Assembly (NCBI RefSeq): GCF_000717995.1
Contig: NZ_JODM01000022.1
Coordinates: 62,001 to 126,000, forward strand
DNA: 64,000 nucleotides
Source: Streptomyces violaceorubidus
GTDB taxonomy: Bacteria; Actinomycetota; Actinomycetes; Streptomycetales; Streptomycetaceae
Direction of reading: 5' to 3'
Under the pieces are notes generated by a model that was not told the origin of the DNA, did no database searches, and saw nothing but the letters and a program-made list of their open reading frames with translations. Made by a program: the position numbers and the translations under genes. Shown piece by piece: positions 9,738 to 18,293 of the stretch (positions are counted from its first letter, which is position 1; each line of letters starts with the position of its first letter).

Positions 9738-11063
9738 TCAGTGCAAGGGGCGGAAGTGACGCTCCAGGCCCTGCCAGACGTCGTCGTAGCGGGGCTGGAG
9801 GTGCTCGGCGCGGGCCGCCTGGGGCGTGAGGGTCACCGGCCACCGGGTCTCGAACATGAACGCCAGCCCGTCCTCGATCCGCTGCGGCCTCAGCTCGGCG
9901 GCGCTCGCCCGGTCGAAGGTCTCCCGGTCCGGGCCGTGCGCCGACATCATGTTGTGCAGCGAGCCGCCACCCGGTACGAAGCCCCCCGGACCGGCGGTCT
10001 TGGCGTCGTAGGCGCCCTCGATCAGGCCCATGTACTCGCTCATCACGTTCCGGTGGAAGTACGGCGGCCGGAAGGTGTCCTCGCCCACCAGCCAGCGTGG
10101 CGCGAAGACCACGAAGTCCACGCCCGCCAGGCCCGGCGTGTCCGACGGGGAGGTGAGCACGGTGAAGATCGACGGGTCCGGGTGGTCGTACGAGATGCTG
10201 CCGATGACGTTGAAACGGCGCAGGTCGTAGACGTACGGCACATGGTTGCCGTGCCAGGCGACGACATCGAGCGGGGAGTGGTCGTACTCGGCGGTCCAGA
10301 GGTTGCCGCAGAACTTGTTGACCACCTCCACCGGGCCGTCCTGCTCCTCGTAGGCGGCGACCGGCGCGCGGAAGTCCCGGGCGTTGGCGAGGCCGTTGGC
10401 GCCGATCGGGCCCAGGTCGGGGAGCTGGAAGGGAGCGCCGTAGTTCTCGCAGACGTAGCCGCGGGCGTCCTCGTCCAGCAGCTCCACGCTGAAGCGCACC
10501 CCGCGCGGGATCAGCGCCACGTGTCCCGGCTCGGCGTGCAGGAGCCCGAACTCGGTGCGCAGCAGCAGGCCGCCGCGCTCGGGGACGATCAGCAGCTCGC
10601 CGTCCGCGTCGCTGAAGACGCGCTCCATGGACGCGGTGGCGTGGTAGAGGTGCACGGCCATGCCGGTGCGCTGGGTCACGTCGCCGTTGCCGCCGAGCGT
10701 CCACAGCCCCTCGACGAAGTCCGTCGCGGGCCCGGGCACCGGCAGCGGGTTCCACCGCAGCCGGTTCGGGTCCGGCACGGCCTGGTTGAAGGGCGCCGTG
10801 CGGATCGTGCCGTTGCCCGACCGGGTGAACGCGGGGTGCGCGGCCGACGGGCGGATCCGGTACAGCCAGGAGCGCCGGTTGCGTGTCCTCGGCTCCGTGA
10901 ACGCCGTGCCGCTCAGCTGCTCCGCGTACAGGCCCAGCGGCGCCCGCTGCGGTGAGTTCCGGCCCTCGGGCAGCGCGCCGGCCACGGCCTCCGAGCTGTG
11001 CTCGTTGCCGAAACCGGACAGATAGGCCAGCCCCTCCGCGGTCTTCCGCGCGTCCCCGCTCAT
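9738..11063 (-). CDS. hmgA: Homogentisate 1,2-dioxygenase
   Basis: A 441-aa non-haem Fe(II) enzyme that opens the ring of homogentisate to maleylacetoacetate in tyrosine and phenylalanine breakdown. The length matches bacterial and human HGD. Iron ligands align as His337 and Glu343 in [14 protein letters not shown] and His376 in [10 protein letters not shown], with neighbouring His370. The N-terminal [13 protein letters not shown] is the family signature. No fumarylacetoacetase or isomerase gene is adjacent, so the rest of the pathway lies elsewhere. A plausible vegetative promoter lies about 45-70 bp upstream with an inverted repeat across it. Confidence 0.97.
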   Translation of the reverse strand: MSGDARKTAEGLAYLSGFGNEHSSEAVAGALPEGRNSPQRAPLGLYAEQLSGTAFTEPRTRNRRSWLYRIRPSAAHPAFTRSGNGTIRTAPFNQAVPDPNRLRWNPLPVPGPATDFVEGLWTLGGNGDVTQRTGMAVHLYHATASMERVFSDADGELLIVPERGGLLLRTEFGLLHAEPGHVALIPRGVRFSVELLDEDARGYVCENYGAPFQLPDLGPIGANGLANARDFRAPVAAYEEQDGPVEVVNKFCGNLWTAEYDHSPLDVVAWHGNHVPYVYDLRRFNVIGSISYDHPDPSIFTVLTSPSDTPGLAGVDFVVFAPRWLVGEDTFRPPYFHRNVMSEYMGLIEGAYDAKTAGPGGFVPGGGSLHNMMSAHGPDRETFDRASAAELRPQRIEDGLAFMFETRWPVTLTPQAARAEHLQPRYDDVWQGLERHFRPLH

Positions 11064-11108
11064 CGACAGCTCCCTCGCAGCCCGAATCCCGTCCCATTCC
11101 TATGGCAC

Positions 11109-11137
11109 ACCGTAGAATTGCGTTTTCCGGTGCGCAA
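11109..11137 (-). promoter_or_regulatory. Putative hmgA promoter with overlapping inverted repeat
   Basis: On the minus strand TTGCGC, a 17-bp spacer and TACGGT form a good SigA-type promoter aimed at hmgA. TTGCG-N10-CGCAA (11118-11137) is a 20-bp inverted repeat with one-turn half-site spacing across the -35 and spacer, a plausible repressor site. Confidence 0.5.
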
Positions 11138-11254
11138 GGGGGCACAAGAGGACTTCCCCGTTCCGCGCGCCTTCGCGGTCGTACGTCGTGAGGATGACCG
11201 GAACACGACCCCCGGGGGATCCGGAGTGTCGGACCCGTGTTCTAGTCTCGCGTC

Positions 11255-11824
11255 ATGTCGTGGACGCGGGGAGTGCTCGCCGGGCTCGCGGTCTGCGTCC
11301 TGCTGTTGACGGGATCGGCGGGCTGCGGCTCCGGTGGCGTGGAGGAACCGGAGGCCGGTGATTCGGCCGCACCGGTGGGCCGGCTGATCGACGGCACCGA
11401 CGAGGAGGGCCGGCGCTACCGGGAGGTGGACGCCGAGCACGCCCCCGAGGTCGGGATCGAGGTGCAGCCGGAGGCCGACGACAGCTGGGACGTCCGCCTG
11501 ACCGTCCGCGACTTCCGGTTCTCGCCGGACGGGACGGAGGCGAGGGCGGTGGCCGGCCGCGGCGTCGCCCACCTGTTCCTCGACGGCGACCTCCTCGCCC
11601 GCCTGCGCGGCCCCCGCTACCGCATCGCCGCCGGGCTGGTCCCGCGCGGCACGCACCAGGTCACGGTCCGCCTGTACGCCGACGACGACACCGTCTGGAC
11701 CGTCGACGGCAAGCCCGTCGAGAGCACGGCGGACATCACCGCGTCGGACGCCGAACCGACCGGGGCGACGCAGCCGGAGGAGATCGAGGGGCTGACGGTC
11801 ACCGAACCGGCGGCGGACCGGTGA
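11255..11824 (+). CDS. Putative lipoprotein
   Basis: A 189-aa protein with a lipoprotein signal: MSWTRG, a hydrophobic core, and lipobox TGSAGC with the lipidated Cys at about residue 25. An acidic mature domain of beta-strand character follows (DVRLTVRDFRFSPDGTEA, AHLFLDGDLLARL, GTHQVTVRLYADDDTVW). The GRGVAHLFLDG and GTHQVTVRLYA segments suggest a small beta-sandwich facing the outside of the membrane. It is divergent from hmgA. I do not recognise a named family or a substrate. Confidence 0.85.
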   Translation: MSWTRGVLAGLAVCVLLLTGSAGCGSGGVEEPEAGDSAAPVGRLIDGTDEEGRRYREVDAEHAPEVGIEVQPEADDSWDVRLTVRDFRFSPDGTEARAVAGRGVAHLFLDGDLLARLRGPRYRIAAGLVPRGTHQVTVRLYADDDTVWTVDGKPVESTADITASDAEPTGATQPEEIEGLTVTEPAADR

Positions 11825-11927
11825 GGCGGGCCGCCGTGCCCACCGGGTGCCCCGGAGGACCGGGCCCAGGCGGCGCCCCCGGCCGCAGGGGAGGCGCCGG
11901 TTCACCCGGCCGGTCCCGGAGGGCATC

Positions 11928-12545
11928 ATGAGGACCGTGTCCCACACGACCCCGCTCCGCCGCGCCCCCGTGCAGCGGCGGAGCGCCGAACGGCTGACCC
12001 GGATCCTCGACGCCTGCGCCGACCTCCTCGACGAGGTGGGTTACGACGCCCTGAGCACCCGGGCCGTGGCGCAGCGCGCGGACGTCCCCATCGGGTCCGT
12101 GTACCGCTTCTTCGGCAACAAGCGGCAGATGGCCGACGCCCTGGCCCAGCGCAACCTGGAGCGCTACGCCGAGCGCGTGGCCGAACGGCTGACCGAGGCG
12201 GGCGACGGCGGCTGGCGCGGTGCGCTGGACGCCGTACTCGACGAGTACCTGGCGATGAAGCGGACCGCGCCCGGCTTCTCCCTCATCGACTTCGGCAACC
12301 AGATCCCGGTCGGCGACCGCCACGCCGTCCCCAACCACCGCGTCGCCGAGCGGCTCACCGAACTGCTCTCCGGCCATCTGGGCCGCCGCCCCGACGACGA
12401 CCTGCGCCGCGTCTTCCTCGTCGCCGTGGAGACCGCCGACACCCTCGTGCAACTCGCCTTCCGGGTCGCACCGGACGGCGACGAGAAGATCATCGAGGAG
12501 GCCCGGGAGCTGCTGCGGGCCTACCTGGGGCGCGTGCTCGACTGA
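11928..12545 (+). CDS. TetR-family regulator
   Basis: A 205-aa protein with an N-terminal HTH (ILDACADLLDEVGYDALSTRAVAQRADVPIGSVYRFFGNK) and an all-helical ligand domain. The ATG at 11928 follows GGAGGG; the open frame continues upstream to 11847 without TetR similarity. It lies just before the molybdopterin oxidoreductase gene in the same orientation. A TetR-type palindrome sits in between at 12603-12622, so that promoter is the likeliest target, although related palindromes elsewhere in the window may compete. Confidence 0.9.
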   Translation: MRTVSHTTPLRRAPVQRRSAERLTRILDACADLLDEVGYDALSTRAVAQRADVPIGSVYRFFGNKRQMADALAQRNLERYAERVAERLTEAGDGGWRGALDAVLDEYLAMKRTAPGFSLIDFGNQIPVGDRHAVPNHRVAERLTELLSGHLGRRPDDDLRRVFLVAVETADTLVQLAFRVAPDGDEKIIEEARELLRAYLGRVLD

Positions 12546-12602
12546 CCCGGCACAGCCGCGCGACCGCCCGAGCGGTCCTGCCGCCGTCCACCCCCTCCCC
12601 AA

Positions 12603-12622
12603 CATGCCTACCGGTCGGTATG
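12603..12622. promoter_or_regulatory. TetR-type operator upstream of the molybdoenzyme gene
   Basis: CATGCCTACCGGTCGGTATG is an imperfect 20-bp palindrome (16 of 20 positions symmetric) centred on ACC|GGT. The same motif recurs at 36914-36933 and 42381-42400. Confidence 0.65.
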
Positions 12623-12642
12623 CTCGCCGGGCAGAGAGCGCC

Positions 12643-12686
12643 ACCGCCGCCTAGAGCGGACCGCCGCCTAGAGCGGACCGCCGCCT
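12643..12686. repeat. 17-bp tandem repeat in the leader
   Basis: ACCGCCGCCTAGAGCGG occurs twice in tandem (12643, 12660) and is followed by the first 10 bp of a third copy, between the operator and the GTG start of the oxidoreductase. Confidence 0.9.
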
Positions 12687-12699
12687 TCCGGGAGGACCC

Positions 12700-14943
12700 G
12701 TGCCCCGCACCGCCCTGCGTATCTGCCCCCTGTGCGAGGCCACCTGCGGCCTGGCCCTCACCGTCGACGGCAGCACGGTCACCGCCGCCCGCGGCGACCG
12801 CGACGACGTCTTCAGCCGCGGCTTCATCTGCCCCAAGGGCGCCTCCTTCGGGGCCGTCGACTCCGACCCCGACCGGCTGCGCACGCCCCTGGTGCGCCGG
12901 GGCGGCGCACTGCGCGAGGCCACCTGGGAGGAGGCGTTCGACGCGGTCGCCGCCGGCGTCCGGCCCCTCGTCGAGCGGTACGGCCCGCACTGTGTCGGCG
13001 TGGTCCTCGGCAACCCCAACGTCCACACCGTGGCCGGTGCCCTCTACCCGAACGTGCTGCTCGGCGCCCTCGGCAGCCGCAGCCTCTTCACCGCGTCCAC
13101 CCTCGACCAGATGCCCAAGCACGTCTCCAGCGGGCTGCTCTTCGGCGACGCGAACGCCATCGCCGTGCCCGACCTCGACCGCACCGACCACCTGCTCCTC
13201 CTCGGCGCCAACCCGCTGGAGTCCAACGGCAGTCTGTGCACCGCGCCCGACTTCCCCGGCCGGCTCAAGGCGCTCAGGGCCCGCGGCGGCACCCTCACCG
13301 TCGTCGACCCGCGCCGCACCCGCACCGCGAAGCTCGCCGACCGGCACGTGGCGATCCGCCCCGGCACCGACGCGCTGCTGCTGGCCGCGATGGTCCACGT
13401 GCTGTACGAGGAGGACCTGGTCGACCTCGGCGCACTCGCCCCGCACGTCGAGGGGGTCGACGAAGTCCGGGCCGCCCTGCGGGACTTCACCCCCCGGTCC
13501 GTCGCCGCCGCCTGCGACGTGGACGCCGACGTGACGCGCGCCCTCGCCCGCGAGCTCGCCGCCGCCCCCACCGCCGCCGTCTACGGCCGCATCGGCAGCT
13601 GCACCGTTCCGCACGGCACCCTCGCCAGCTGGCTCGTGGACGTCCTCAACATCCTCACCGGCAACCTGGACCGGCCCGGCGGCGCGCTCTTCCCGCAGGC
13701 CGCCACCGACCGGACCCCGCGCCCCGTGGGACCCGGCCGCGGGTTCGCGCTCGGGCGCTGGCACTCCCGGGTGAGCGGACACCCCGAGGCGAAGGGCGAA
13801 CTGCCCCTGTCCGCCCTCGCCGAGGAGATCGACACCGCGACCGACACGGGCGAGCCCGTCCGCGCCCTGCTCACGATCGCCGCCAACCCGGTCCTGTCCG
13901 CGCCCGACGGCGACCGGCTGGACAAGGCGCTGGACTCCCTCGACTTCATGGTGAGCGTCGACCCCTACCTCAACGAGACCTCGCGCCACGCCCACGTCGT
14001 CCTGCCGCCGCCCCCGCCGGCCCAGAGCCCGCACCACGACTTCGCCCTCAACACCCTCGCCGTGCGCAACCAGGTCCGCTACACCCGCCCCGCCGTCCCG
14101 CTGGAGCCCGGCAGGATGGCCGAGACGGAGATCCTCGCCCGGCTGACCCTGGCCGTCACCGGCGCGCACGGCACCGACCCCCGTGCCGTCGACGCCCTGG
14201 TGATCGAGCAGACCCTGGCCAAGGCCGTGAGCGAACCGCACTCACCCGTGCACGGCCACGACCCCGGCGCGCTCACCGCGCGCCTCACCGGCGAGAACGG
14301 CCCCGAGCGGCGCCTCGACCTCATGCTCCGCCTCGGCCCCTACGGCGACGGCTTCGGCGCCCGGCCGGACGGGCTGACCCTGGAACGCCTCCTCGCCCAC
14401 CCGCACGGCATCGACCTCGGCCCACTGCGCCCGCGCCTGCCGCAGCCGCTGAAGACCCGCAGCGGCAAGGTGGAGCTGCTGCCGGGGCCGATCGCCGCCG
14501 ACCTGCCGCGCCTGGTGCGGGCCCTGGCCGAACGCCCCACCGGACTGGTCCTGGTGGGCCGCCGCCACCTGCGCTCCAACAACAGCTGGATGCACAACGT
14601 CCCCGCCCTGACCGGCGGTTCCAACCGCTGCACCCTGCACGTGCATCCCGAGGACGCCGCACGGCTGGGTGTGCGCGGGGCGCAGCCGGTGCGCGTGAAG
14701 GGGCCCGGGGGAGCGGTGACCGTCCCCGCCGAGGTCACCGACGCCGTCCGGCCCGGCGTGGTCAGCCTCCCGCACGGCTGGGGCCACGACCGGCCCGGCA
14801 CCCGCCAGACGCACGCCGCCGCCGATCCCGGCGTCAACGTCAACCAGCTCCTCGACGGCAGGACGCTCGACCCGCTCTCGGGCAACGCCGTCCTCAACGG
14901 CGTACCCGTCACCCTCACTCCGCTGACCGGCGCAGAGCTGTGA
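12700..14943 (+). CDS. Molybdopterin (bis-MGD) oxidoreductase
   Basis: A 747-aa enzyme of the DMSO reductase superfamily. An N-terminal [4Fe-4S] site is formed by Cys9, Cys12, Cys16 and Cys44 (C-x2-C-x3-C-x27-C). MGD-binding segments follow, and a C-terminal molydopterin dinucleotide-binding domain contains RHLRSNNSWMHN. The usual position of the Mo-ligating Cys or Sec is occupied by a Ser/Thr/Asp stretch (TASTLDQMPKH). No Tat signal, beta or gamma subunit is present, so it is cytoplasmic and single-subunit here. The GTG at 12700 follows GGAGG. The substrate is unknown; TetR control suggests an inducible role. Confidence 0.88.
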   Translation: MPRTALRICPLCEATCGLALTVDGSTVTAARGDRDDVFSRGFICPKGASFGAVDSDPDRLRTPLVRRGGALREATWEEAFDAVAAGVRPLVERYGPHCVGVVLGNPNVHTVAGALYPNVLLGALGSRSLFTASTLDQMPKHVSSGLLFGDANAIAVPDLDRTDHLLLLGANPLESNGSLCTAPDFPGRLKALRARGGTLTVVDPRRTRTAKLADRHVAIRPGTDALLLAAMVHVLYEEDLVDLGALAPHVEGVDEVRAALRDFTPRSVAAACDVDADVTRALARELAAAPTAAVYGRIGSCTVPHGTLASWLVDVLNILTGNLDRPGGALFPQAATDRTPRPVGPGRGFALGRWHSRVSGHPEAKGELPLSALAEEIDTATDTGEPVRALLTIAANPVLSAPDGDRLDKALDSLDFMVSVDPYLNETSRHAHVVLPPPPPAQSPHHDFALNTLAVRNQVRYTRPAVPLEPGRMAETEILARLTLAVTGAHGTDPRAVDALVIEQTLAKAVSEPHSPVHGHDPGALTARLTGENGPERRLDLMLRLGPYGDGFGARPDGLTLERLLAHPHGIDLGPLRPRLPQPLKTRSGKVELLPGPIAADLPRLVRALAERPTGLVLVGRRHLRSNNSWMHNVPALTGGSNRCTLHVHPEDAARLGVRGAQPVRVKGPGGAVTVPAEVTDAVRPGVVSLPHGWGHDRPGTRQTHAAADPGVNVNQLLDGRTLDPLSGNAVLNGVPVTLTPLTGAEL

Positions 14944-14980
14944 CCTGGAGTTCTGCGCTTATTGCTCGCATGTCAACGTC

Positions 14981-15058
14981 TTGTTAACGCTCCCTCGCGC
15001 CACCTAACGTCGCTCGCACCGCCTGCCCCGGTGGGATGTTCAAGGGCGAACGTTAGGT
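14981..15058 (+). promoter_or_regulatory. Putative citrate-transporter promoter and flanking inverted repeat
   Basis: TTGTTA (14981), an 18-bp spacer and TAACGT (15005) look like a SigA-type promoter. ACCTAACGT (15002-15010), which covers the -10, is exactly repeated inverted as ACGTTAGGT (15050-15058) just before the start codon. These could be paired half-sites or an mRNA stem sequestering the leader. Confidence 0.5.
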
Positions 15059-15066
15059 ACTCACTC

Positions 15067-16551
15067 ATGCTGACCATCCTCGGCTTCGCCATGATCGCGA
15101 CCTTCCTGGTCCTGATCATGATGAAGAAGATGTCGCCGATCGCGGCGCTCGTGCTGATCCCCGCGCTGTTCTGCGTGCTCGTCGGCAAGGGCGCCCATCT
15201 CGGCGACTACGTCATCGACGGCGTGTCCAGCCTCGCCCCCACCGCGGCGATGCTCATGTTCGCGATCGTCTACTTCGGTGTGATGATCGACGTCGGGCTC
15301 TTCGACCCGATCGTCCGGGCCATCCTGAGGTTCTGCAAGGCCGACCCGATGCGCATCGTCGTCGGCACGGCCCTGCTCGCCGCGATCGTCTCGCTGGACG
15401 GCGACGGCTCCACCACCTTCATGATCACGGTCTCGGCGATGTACCCGCTGTACAAGCGGCTCAAGATGAGCCTGGTCGTGATGACCGGCGTCGCCGCGAT
15501 GGCCAACGGCGTGATGAACACGCTGCCCTGGGGCGGCCCCACCGCCCGCGCCGCCACCGCGCTGAAGGTCGACGCCACCGACATCTTCGTCCCGATGATC
15601 CCGGCCCTGGCCGTCGGCCTCGTCGCGGTCGTCGTCCTGGCGTACGTGCTCGGCCTGCGCGAGCGCCGGAGGCTGGGCGCGCTGTCGCTGGACGAGGCGC
15701 TGGGCCTGGGCCGGGAGACCGAGACGGTGCCGGAGACCGAGACGGTGCTGGTCGGCGCGGGTGCGGGTGCGGGTGCGGGTGCCGGTGCGGGTGCCGGTGC
15801 CGGTGCGGGTGCGTCCGGTGCGCGTTCCGGTGCCGGTACCGGCGGCGCTCACGGCGGCGCGGGCGGCTCCGGCGCGGCGGCCGGCACGGTCGGCGAGCCC
15901 GAGGACGACTTCAAGGGCCTCGACCCCGACCGGCCCACCCTGCGTCCCCAGCTGTACTGGTTCAACGCGCTGCTCACCGTCGCGCTGCTCACCGCCATGA
16001 TCACGGAGCTGCTCCCGATCCCGGTGCTCTTCCTGATCGGCGCCGCGCTCGCCCTCACGGTCAACTTCCCGCACATCCCCGACCAGAAGGCCCGCCTCGC
16101 GGCCCACGCCGACAACGTCCTGAACGTCTCCGGCATGGTCTTCGCCGCCGCCGTCTTCACCGGCGTCCTCACCGGCACCGGGATGGTCGACCACATGGCC
16201 AACTGGCTCGTGGACACCATCCCCGACGGCATGGGCCCCCAGATGGGCCTGGTCACCGGCCTGCTGAGCCTGCCGCTCACCTACTTCATGTCGAACGACG
16301 GCTTCTACTTCGGCGTCCTGCCGGTGCTCGCGGAGGCCGGCCAGGCACACGGCGTGTCGACGCTGGAGATCGCCCGCGCCTCGATCGTGGGCCAGCCGCT
16401 GCACATGTCCAGCCCGCTCGTCCCGGCCGTGTACGTCCTGGTGGGCATGGCCAAGGTCGAGTTCGGCGACCACACGCGGTTCGTGGTGAAGTGGGCCGTC
16501 CTGACGAGCCTGGTGATCCTCGCGGCGGGCATCCTGTTCGGCATCATCTGA
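15067..16551 (+). CDS. CitMHS-family citrate-metal transporter
   Basis: A 494-aa permease of about 11-12 membrane helices. The CitMHS family imports citrate complexed with divalent metal. Signatures are VSLDGDGSTTFMIT in the first half and a repeated-half element LSNDGFYFG-like (MSNDGFYFGVLPVLAE) in the second. The ATG at 15067 starts with MLTILGFAMIATF; its ribosome site is weak. A central cytoplasmic loop (about residues 205-280) is expanded by a Gly-Ala repeat absent from ordinary members. An MFS permease gene follows 57 bp downstream, so the pair may be an operon for organic-acid uptake. No two-component regulator is nearby. Confidence 0.9.
   Translation: MLTILGFAMIATFLVLIMMKKMSPIAALVLIPALFCVLVGKGAHLGDYVIDGVSSLAPTAAMLMFAIVYFGVMIDVGLFDPIVRAILRFCKADPMRIVVGTALLAAIVSLDGDGSTTFMITVSAMYPLYKRLKMSLVVMTGVAAMANGVMNTLPWGGPTARAATALKVDATDIFVPMIPALAVGLVAVVVLAYVLGLRERRRLGALSLDEALGLGRETETVPETETVLVGAGAGAGAGAGAGAGAGAGASGARSGAGTGGAHGGAGGSGAAAGTVGEPEDDFKGLDPDRPTLRPQLYWFNALLTVALLTAMITELLPIPVLFLIGAALALTVNFPHIPDQKARLAAHADNVLNVSGMVFAAAVFTGVLTGTGMVDHMANWLVDTIPDGMGPQMGLVTGLLSLPLTYFMSNDGFYFGVLPVLAEAGQAHGVSTLEIARASIVGQPLHMSSPLVPAVYVLVGMAKVEFGDHTRFVVKWAVLTSLVILAAGILFGII
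15755..15813 (+). repeat. Hexanucleotide (GCSGGT)n repeat encoding Gly-Ala
   Basis: About ten hexamer units of GCGGGT or GCCGGT lie within the transporter's central loop and encode alternating Gly-Ala. Related Ala/Gly-rich sequence continues to about 15890. Confidence 0.95.
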
Positions 16552-16581
16552 CCGTCGGAGAACATCTGACCGTCGGAGAAC
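16546..16581. repeat. 18-bp perfect tandem duplication at the stop of the citrate transporter
   Basis: ATCTGACCGTCGGAGAAC occurs twice back to back; the first copy contains the stop codon. The second lies in the spacer before the MFS gene. Confidence 0.95.
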
Positions 16582-16608
16582 ATCGGATCATCGGAAGGGG
16601 ACGCGATC

Positions 16609-17877
16609 ATGGCGCCCGGTGGGAACCGCGGCTGGCTGCTCCGCCTCGTCATCGCCTTCGGCTTCGCGCAGGGGGCGGTGTCGATGGCCCGGCCCGCGGT
16701 CTCCTACCGGGCCCTCGCGCTGGGCGCGGACGAACGGGCCATCGGTGTCATCGCCGGGGTGTACGCGCTGCTGCCGCTGTTCGCCGCGGTTCCGCTGGGC
16801 CGCCGTACCGACCACGGCCGCTGCGCCCCGCTGCTGCCCGTCGGGGTCGTGCTCATCGCCGGGGGCTGCGCGCTGAGCGGTGTCGCCGGGTCCCTGGGGA
16901 CGATGGCCCTGTGGAGCGGCGTCATGGGCCTCGGGCACCTCTGCTTCGTCATCGGCGCCCAGTCCCTGGTCGCCCGCCAGTCCGCGCCGCACGAACAGGA
17001 CCGCAACTTCGGCCACTTCACCATCGGCGCCTCCCTCGGCCAGCTGATCGGCCCCATCGCCGCGGGCGCGCTGATCGGGGGCCCCGACATGGCCGGCAGC
17101 AGCGCGCTGGCCCTGGTGGTGGCGGGCGCGGGCGCGGCGGTCGCCTTCACCTCCCTGTGGCGCATAGAGCACCCCGGAGCCGCCGGGTCCGGAAAGGAAC
17201 GGGGCGCGCGCGTCCCCGTGGTGAGCATCCTGCGGGCCCGCGGCGTGCCCGCGGGGATCCTGATCAGCCTCTCCGTGCTCTCCGCGACCGACATCCTCAC
17301 CGCCTACCTGCCGGTGGTCGGCGAGCACCGGGGGATCTCCCCGGCCGTGGTCGGCGTACTGCTCAGCCTGCGGGCCGCCGCCACCATCGCCTGCCGGCTC
17401 GTGCTGACGCCCCTGCTGCGGCTGCTCGGCCGTACGCCGCTGCTCACGGCGACGTGTCTGCTGGCCGCGCTGCTGTGCGCCGGGGTCGCGCTGCCGGTGC
17501 CGGTGTGGGCGCTGGCGCCGATGCTGGTCGTCCTCGGCTTCTGCCTGGGCGTCGGCCAGCCGCTGTCCATGACCACGGTCGTGCAGGCGGCGCCCGACGA
17601 GGCGCGCTCCACGGCCCTGGCCCTGCGCCTGACCGGCAACCGCCTCGGCCAGGTCGCCGCACCCGCCGCCGCGGGCCTGATCGCGGGCGTCGCGGGCGTG
17701 GCCGCGCCGTTCGTGATGCTGGGCGGCCTGCTCCTGCTCTCCTCGGGCATCGCCCTGCGCTCGCCGTCGACCGGTGCGGGCGACCGGGGGGCCGGCCACC
17801 GGCGGGGGGCGGTCGGGCAGGATGGCCCGGACCGGGCCGGCGACACCCGCCCCCCGTGCCGGGAAGCGAAGGGTTGA
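16609..17877 (+). CDS. Major facilitator superfamily permease
   Basis: A 422-aa protein with 12 predicted helices. The MFS loop 2-3 motif is present as PLGRRTDHGR, and a long central loop (EHPGAAGSGKERG) separates the halves. The ATG at 16609 is preceded by AAGGGGA. It follows the citrate transporter and precedes a 63-aa membrane peptide that begins 2 bp after its stop, so the three are probably one transcript. The direction of transport and substrate are not evident; the context suggests an organic acid. Confidence 0.87.
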   Translation: MAPGGNRGWLLRLVIAFGFAQGAVSMARPAVSYRALALGADERAIGVIAGVYALLPLFAAVPLGRRTDHGRCAPLLPVGVVLIAGGCALSGVAGSLGTMALWSGVMGLGHLCFVIGAQSLVARQSAPHEQDRNFGHFTIGASLGQLIGPIAAGALIGGPDMAGSSALALVVAGAGAAVAFTSLWRIEHPGAAGSGKERGARVPVVSILRARGVPAGILISLSVLSATDILTAYLPVVGEHRGISPAVVGVLLSLRAAATIACRLVLTPLLRLLGRTPLLTATCLLAALLCAGVALPVPVWALAPMLVVLGFCLGVGQPLSMTTVVQAAPDEARSTALALRLTGNRLGQVAAPAAAGLIAGVAGVAAPFVMLGGLLLLSSGIALRSPSTGAGDRGAGHRRGAVGQDGPDRAGDTRPPCREAKG

Positions 17878-17879
17878 GC

Positions 17880-18071
17880 ATGATCCTGATCGTTCTGTCC
17901 GTCGTCCTGCTCCTCGTCGTCGGCGGCTGCGCCTGCGTCGTGCGGGCCTCCCGCGGCGGCCCGACCTGGACGCGCGCGGTGGCGGCGGCGACCCTGGCGG
18001 CGGGCGAACTGGTGCGCTCGTCCGGCCGCTCCCGCGGCAGCCGCGCAGGGAGCGGCGACGCGGACGGCTGA
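17880..18071 (+). CDS. 63-aa membrane peptide
   Basis: Starts MILIVLSVVLLLVVGGCACV, one transmembrane helix, and is followed by a basic, Ser/Arg-rich cytoplasmic tail ending SRAGSGDADG. GAAGGG at 17868-17873 and the 2-bp gap to the MFS stop support translation as the last gene of the operon. It could be an accessory subunit of the permease; there is no family evidence. Confidence 0.6.
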   Translation: MILIVLSVVLLLVVGGCACVVRASRGGPTWTRAVAAATLAAGELVRSSGRSRGSRAGSGDADG

Positions 18072-18275
18072 CCGCACGACGGTCCGATTCGATCACCGCG
18101 TGAGACGCTCCGCGCCCTGAATCCGGCCGTCCGCCTTCTCACCAGATGGACGTTCGCGCCGAGTTGTGGTCCAGCGTCTTCCCTCCGCCGGGCACGGTCC
18201 GTTAACTTCCGTGACTCACACGCCCCGTACGACCCGCACGTGGGCGTCCGACCGCGGAGCACCAGAGCCCAGTGA

Positions 18276-18287
18276 GCCCCCGGGGGC
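18276..18287. promoter_or_regulatory. Palindrome over the ATPase ribosome-binding site
   Basis: GCCCCCGGGGGC is a perfect 12-bp palindrome whose right half is the only purine-rich sequence before the ATG at 18294. In mRNA it could pair between transcripts or refold and limit initiation. The upstream gap 18072-18275 holds no gene I can see. Confidence 0.4.
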
Positions 18288-18293
18288 ACCTGA

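Noticed and set aside
8962..11145. A 727-codon open frame continuing upstream from the HutC-type regulator
   Set aside because: Only the last 249 codons show the regulator; the rest is the shadow of hmgA, whose own frame is fully conserved.
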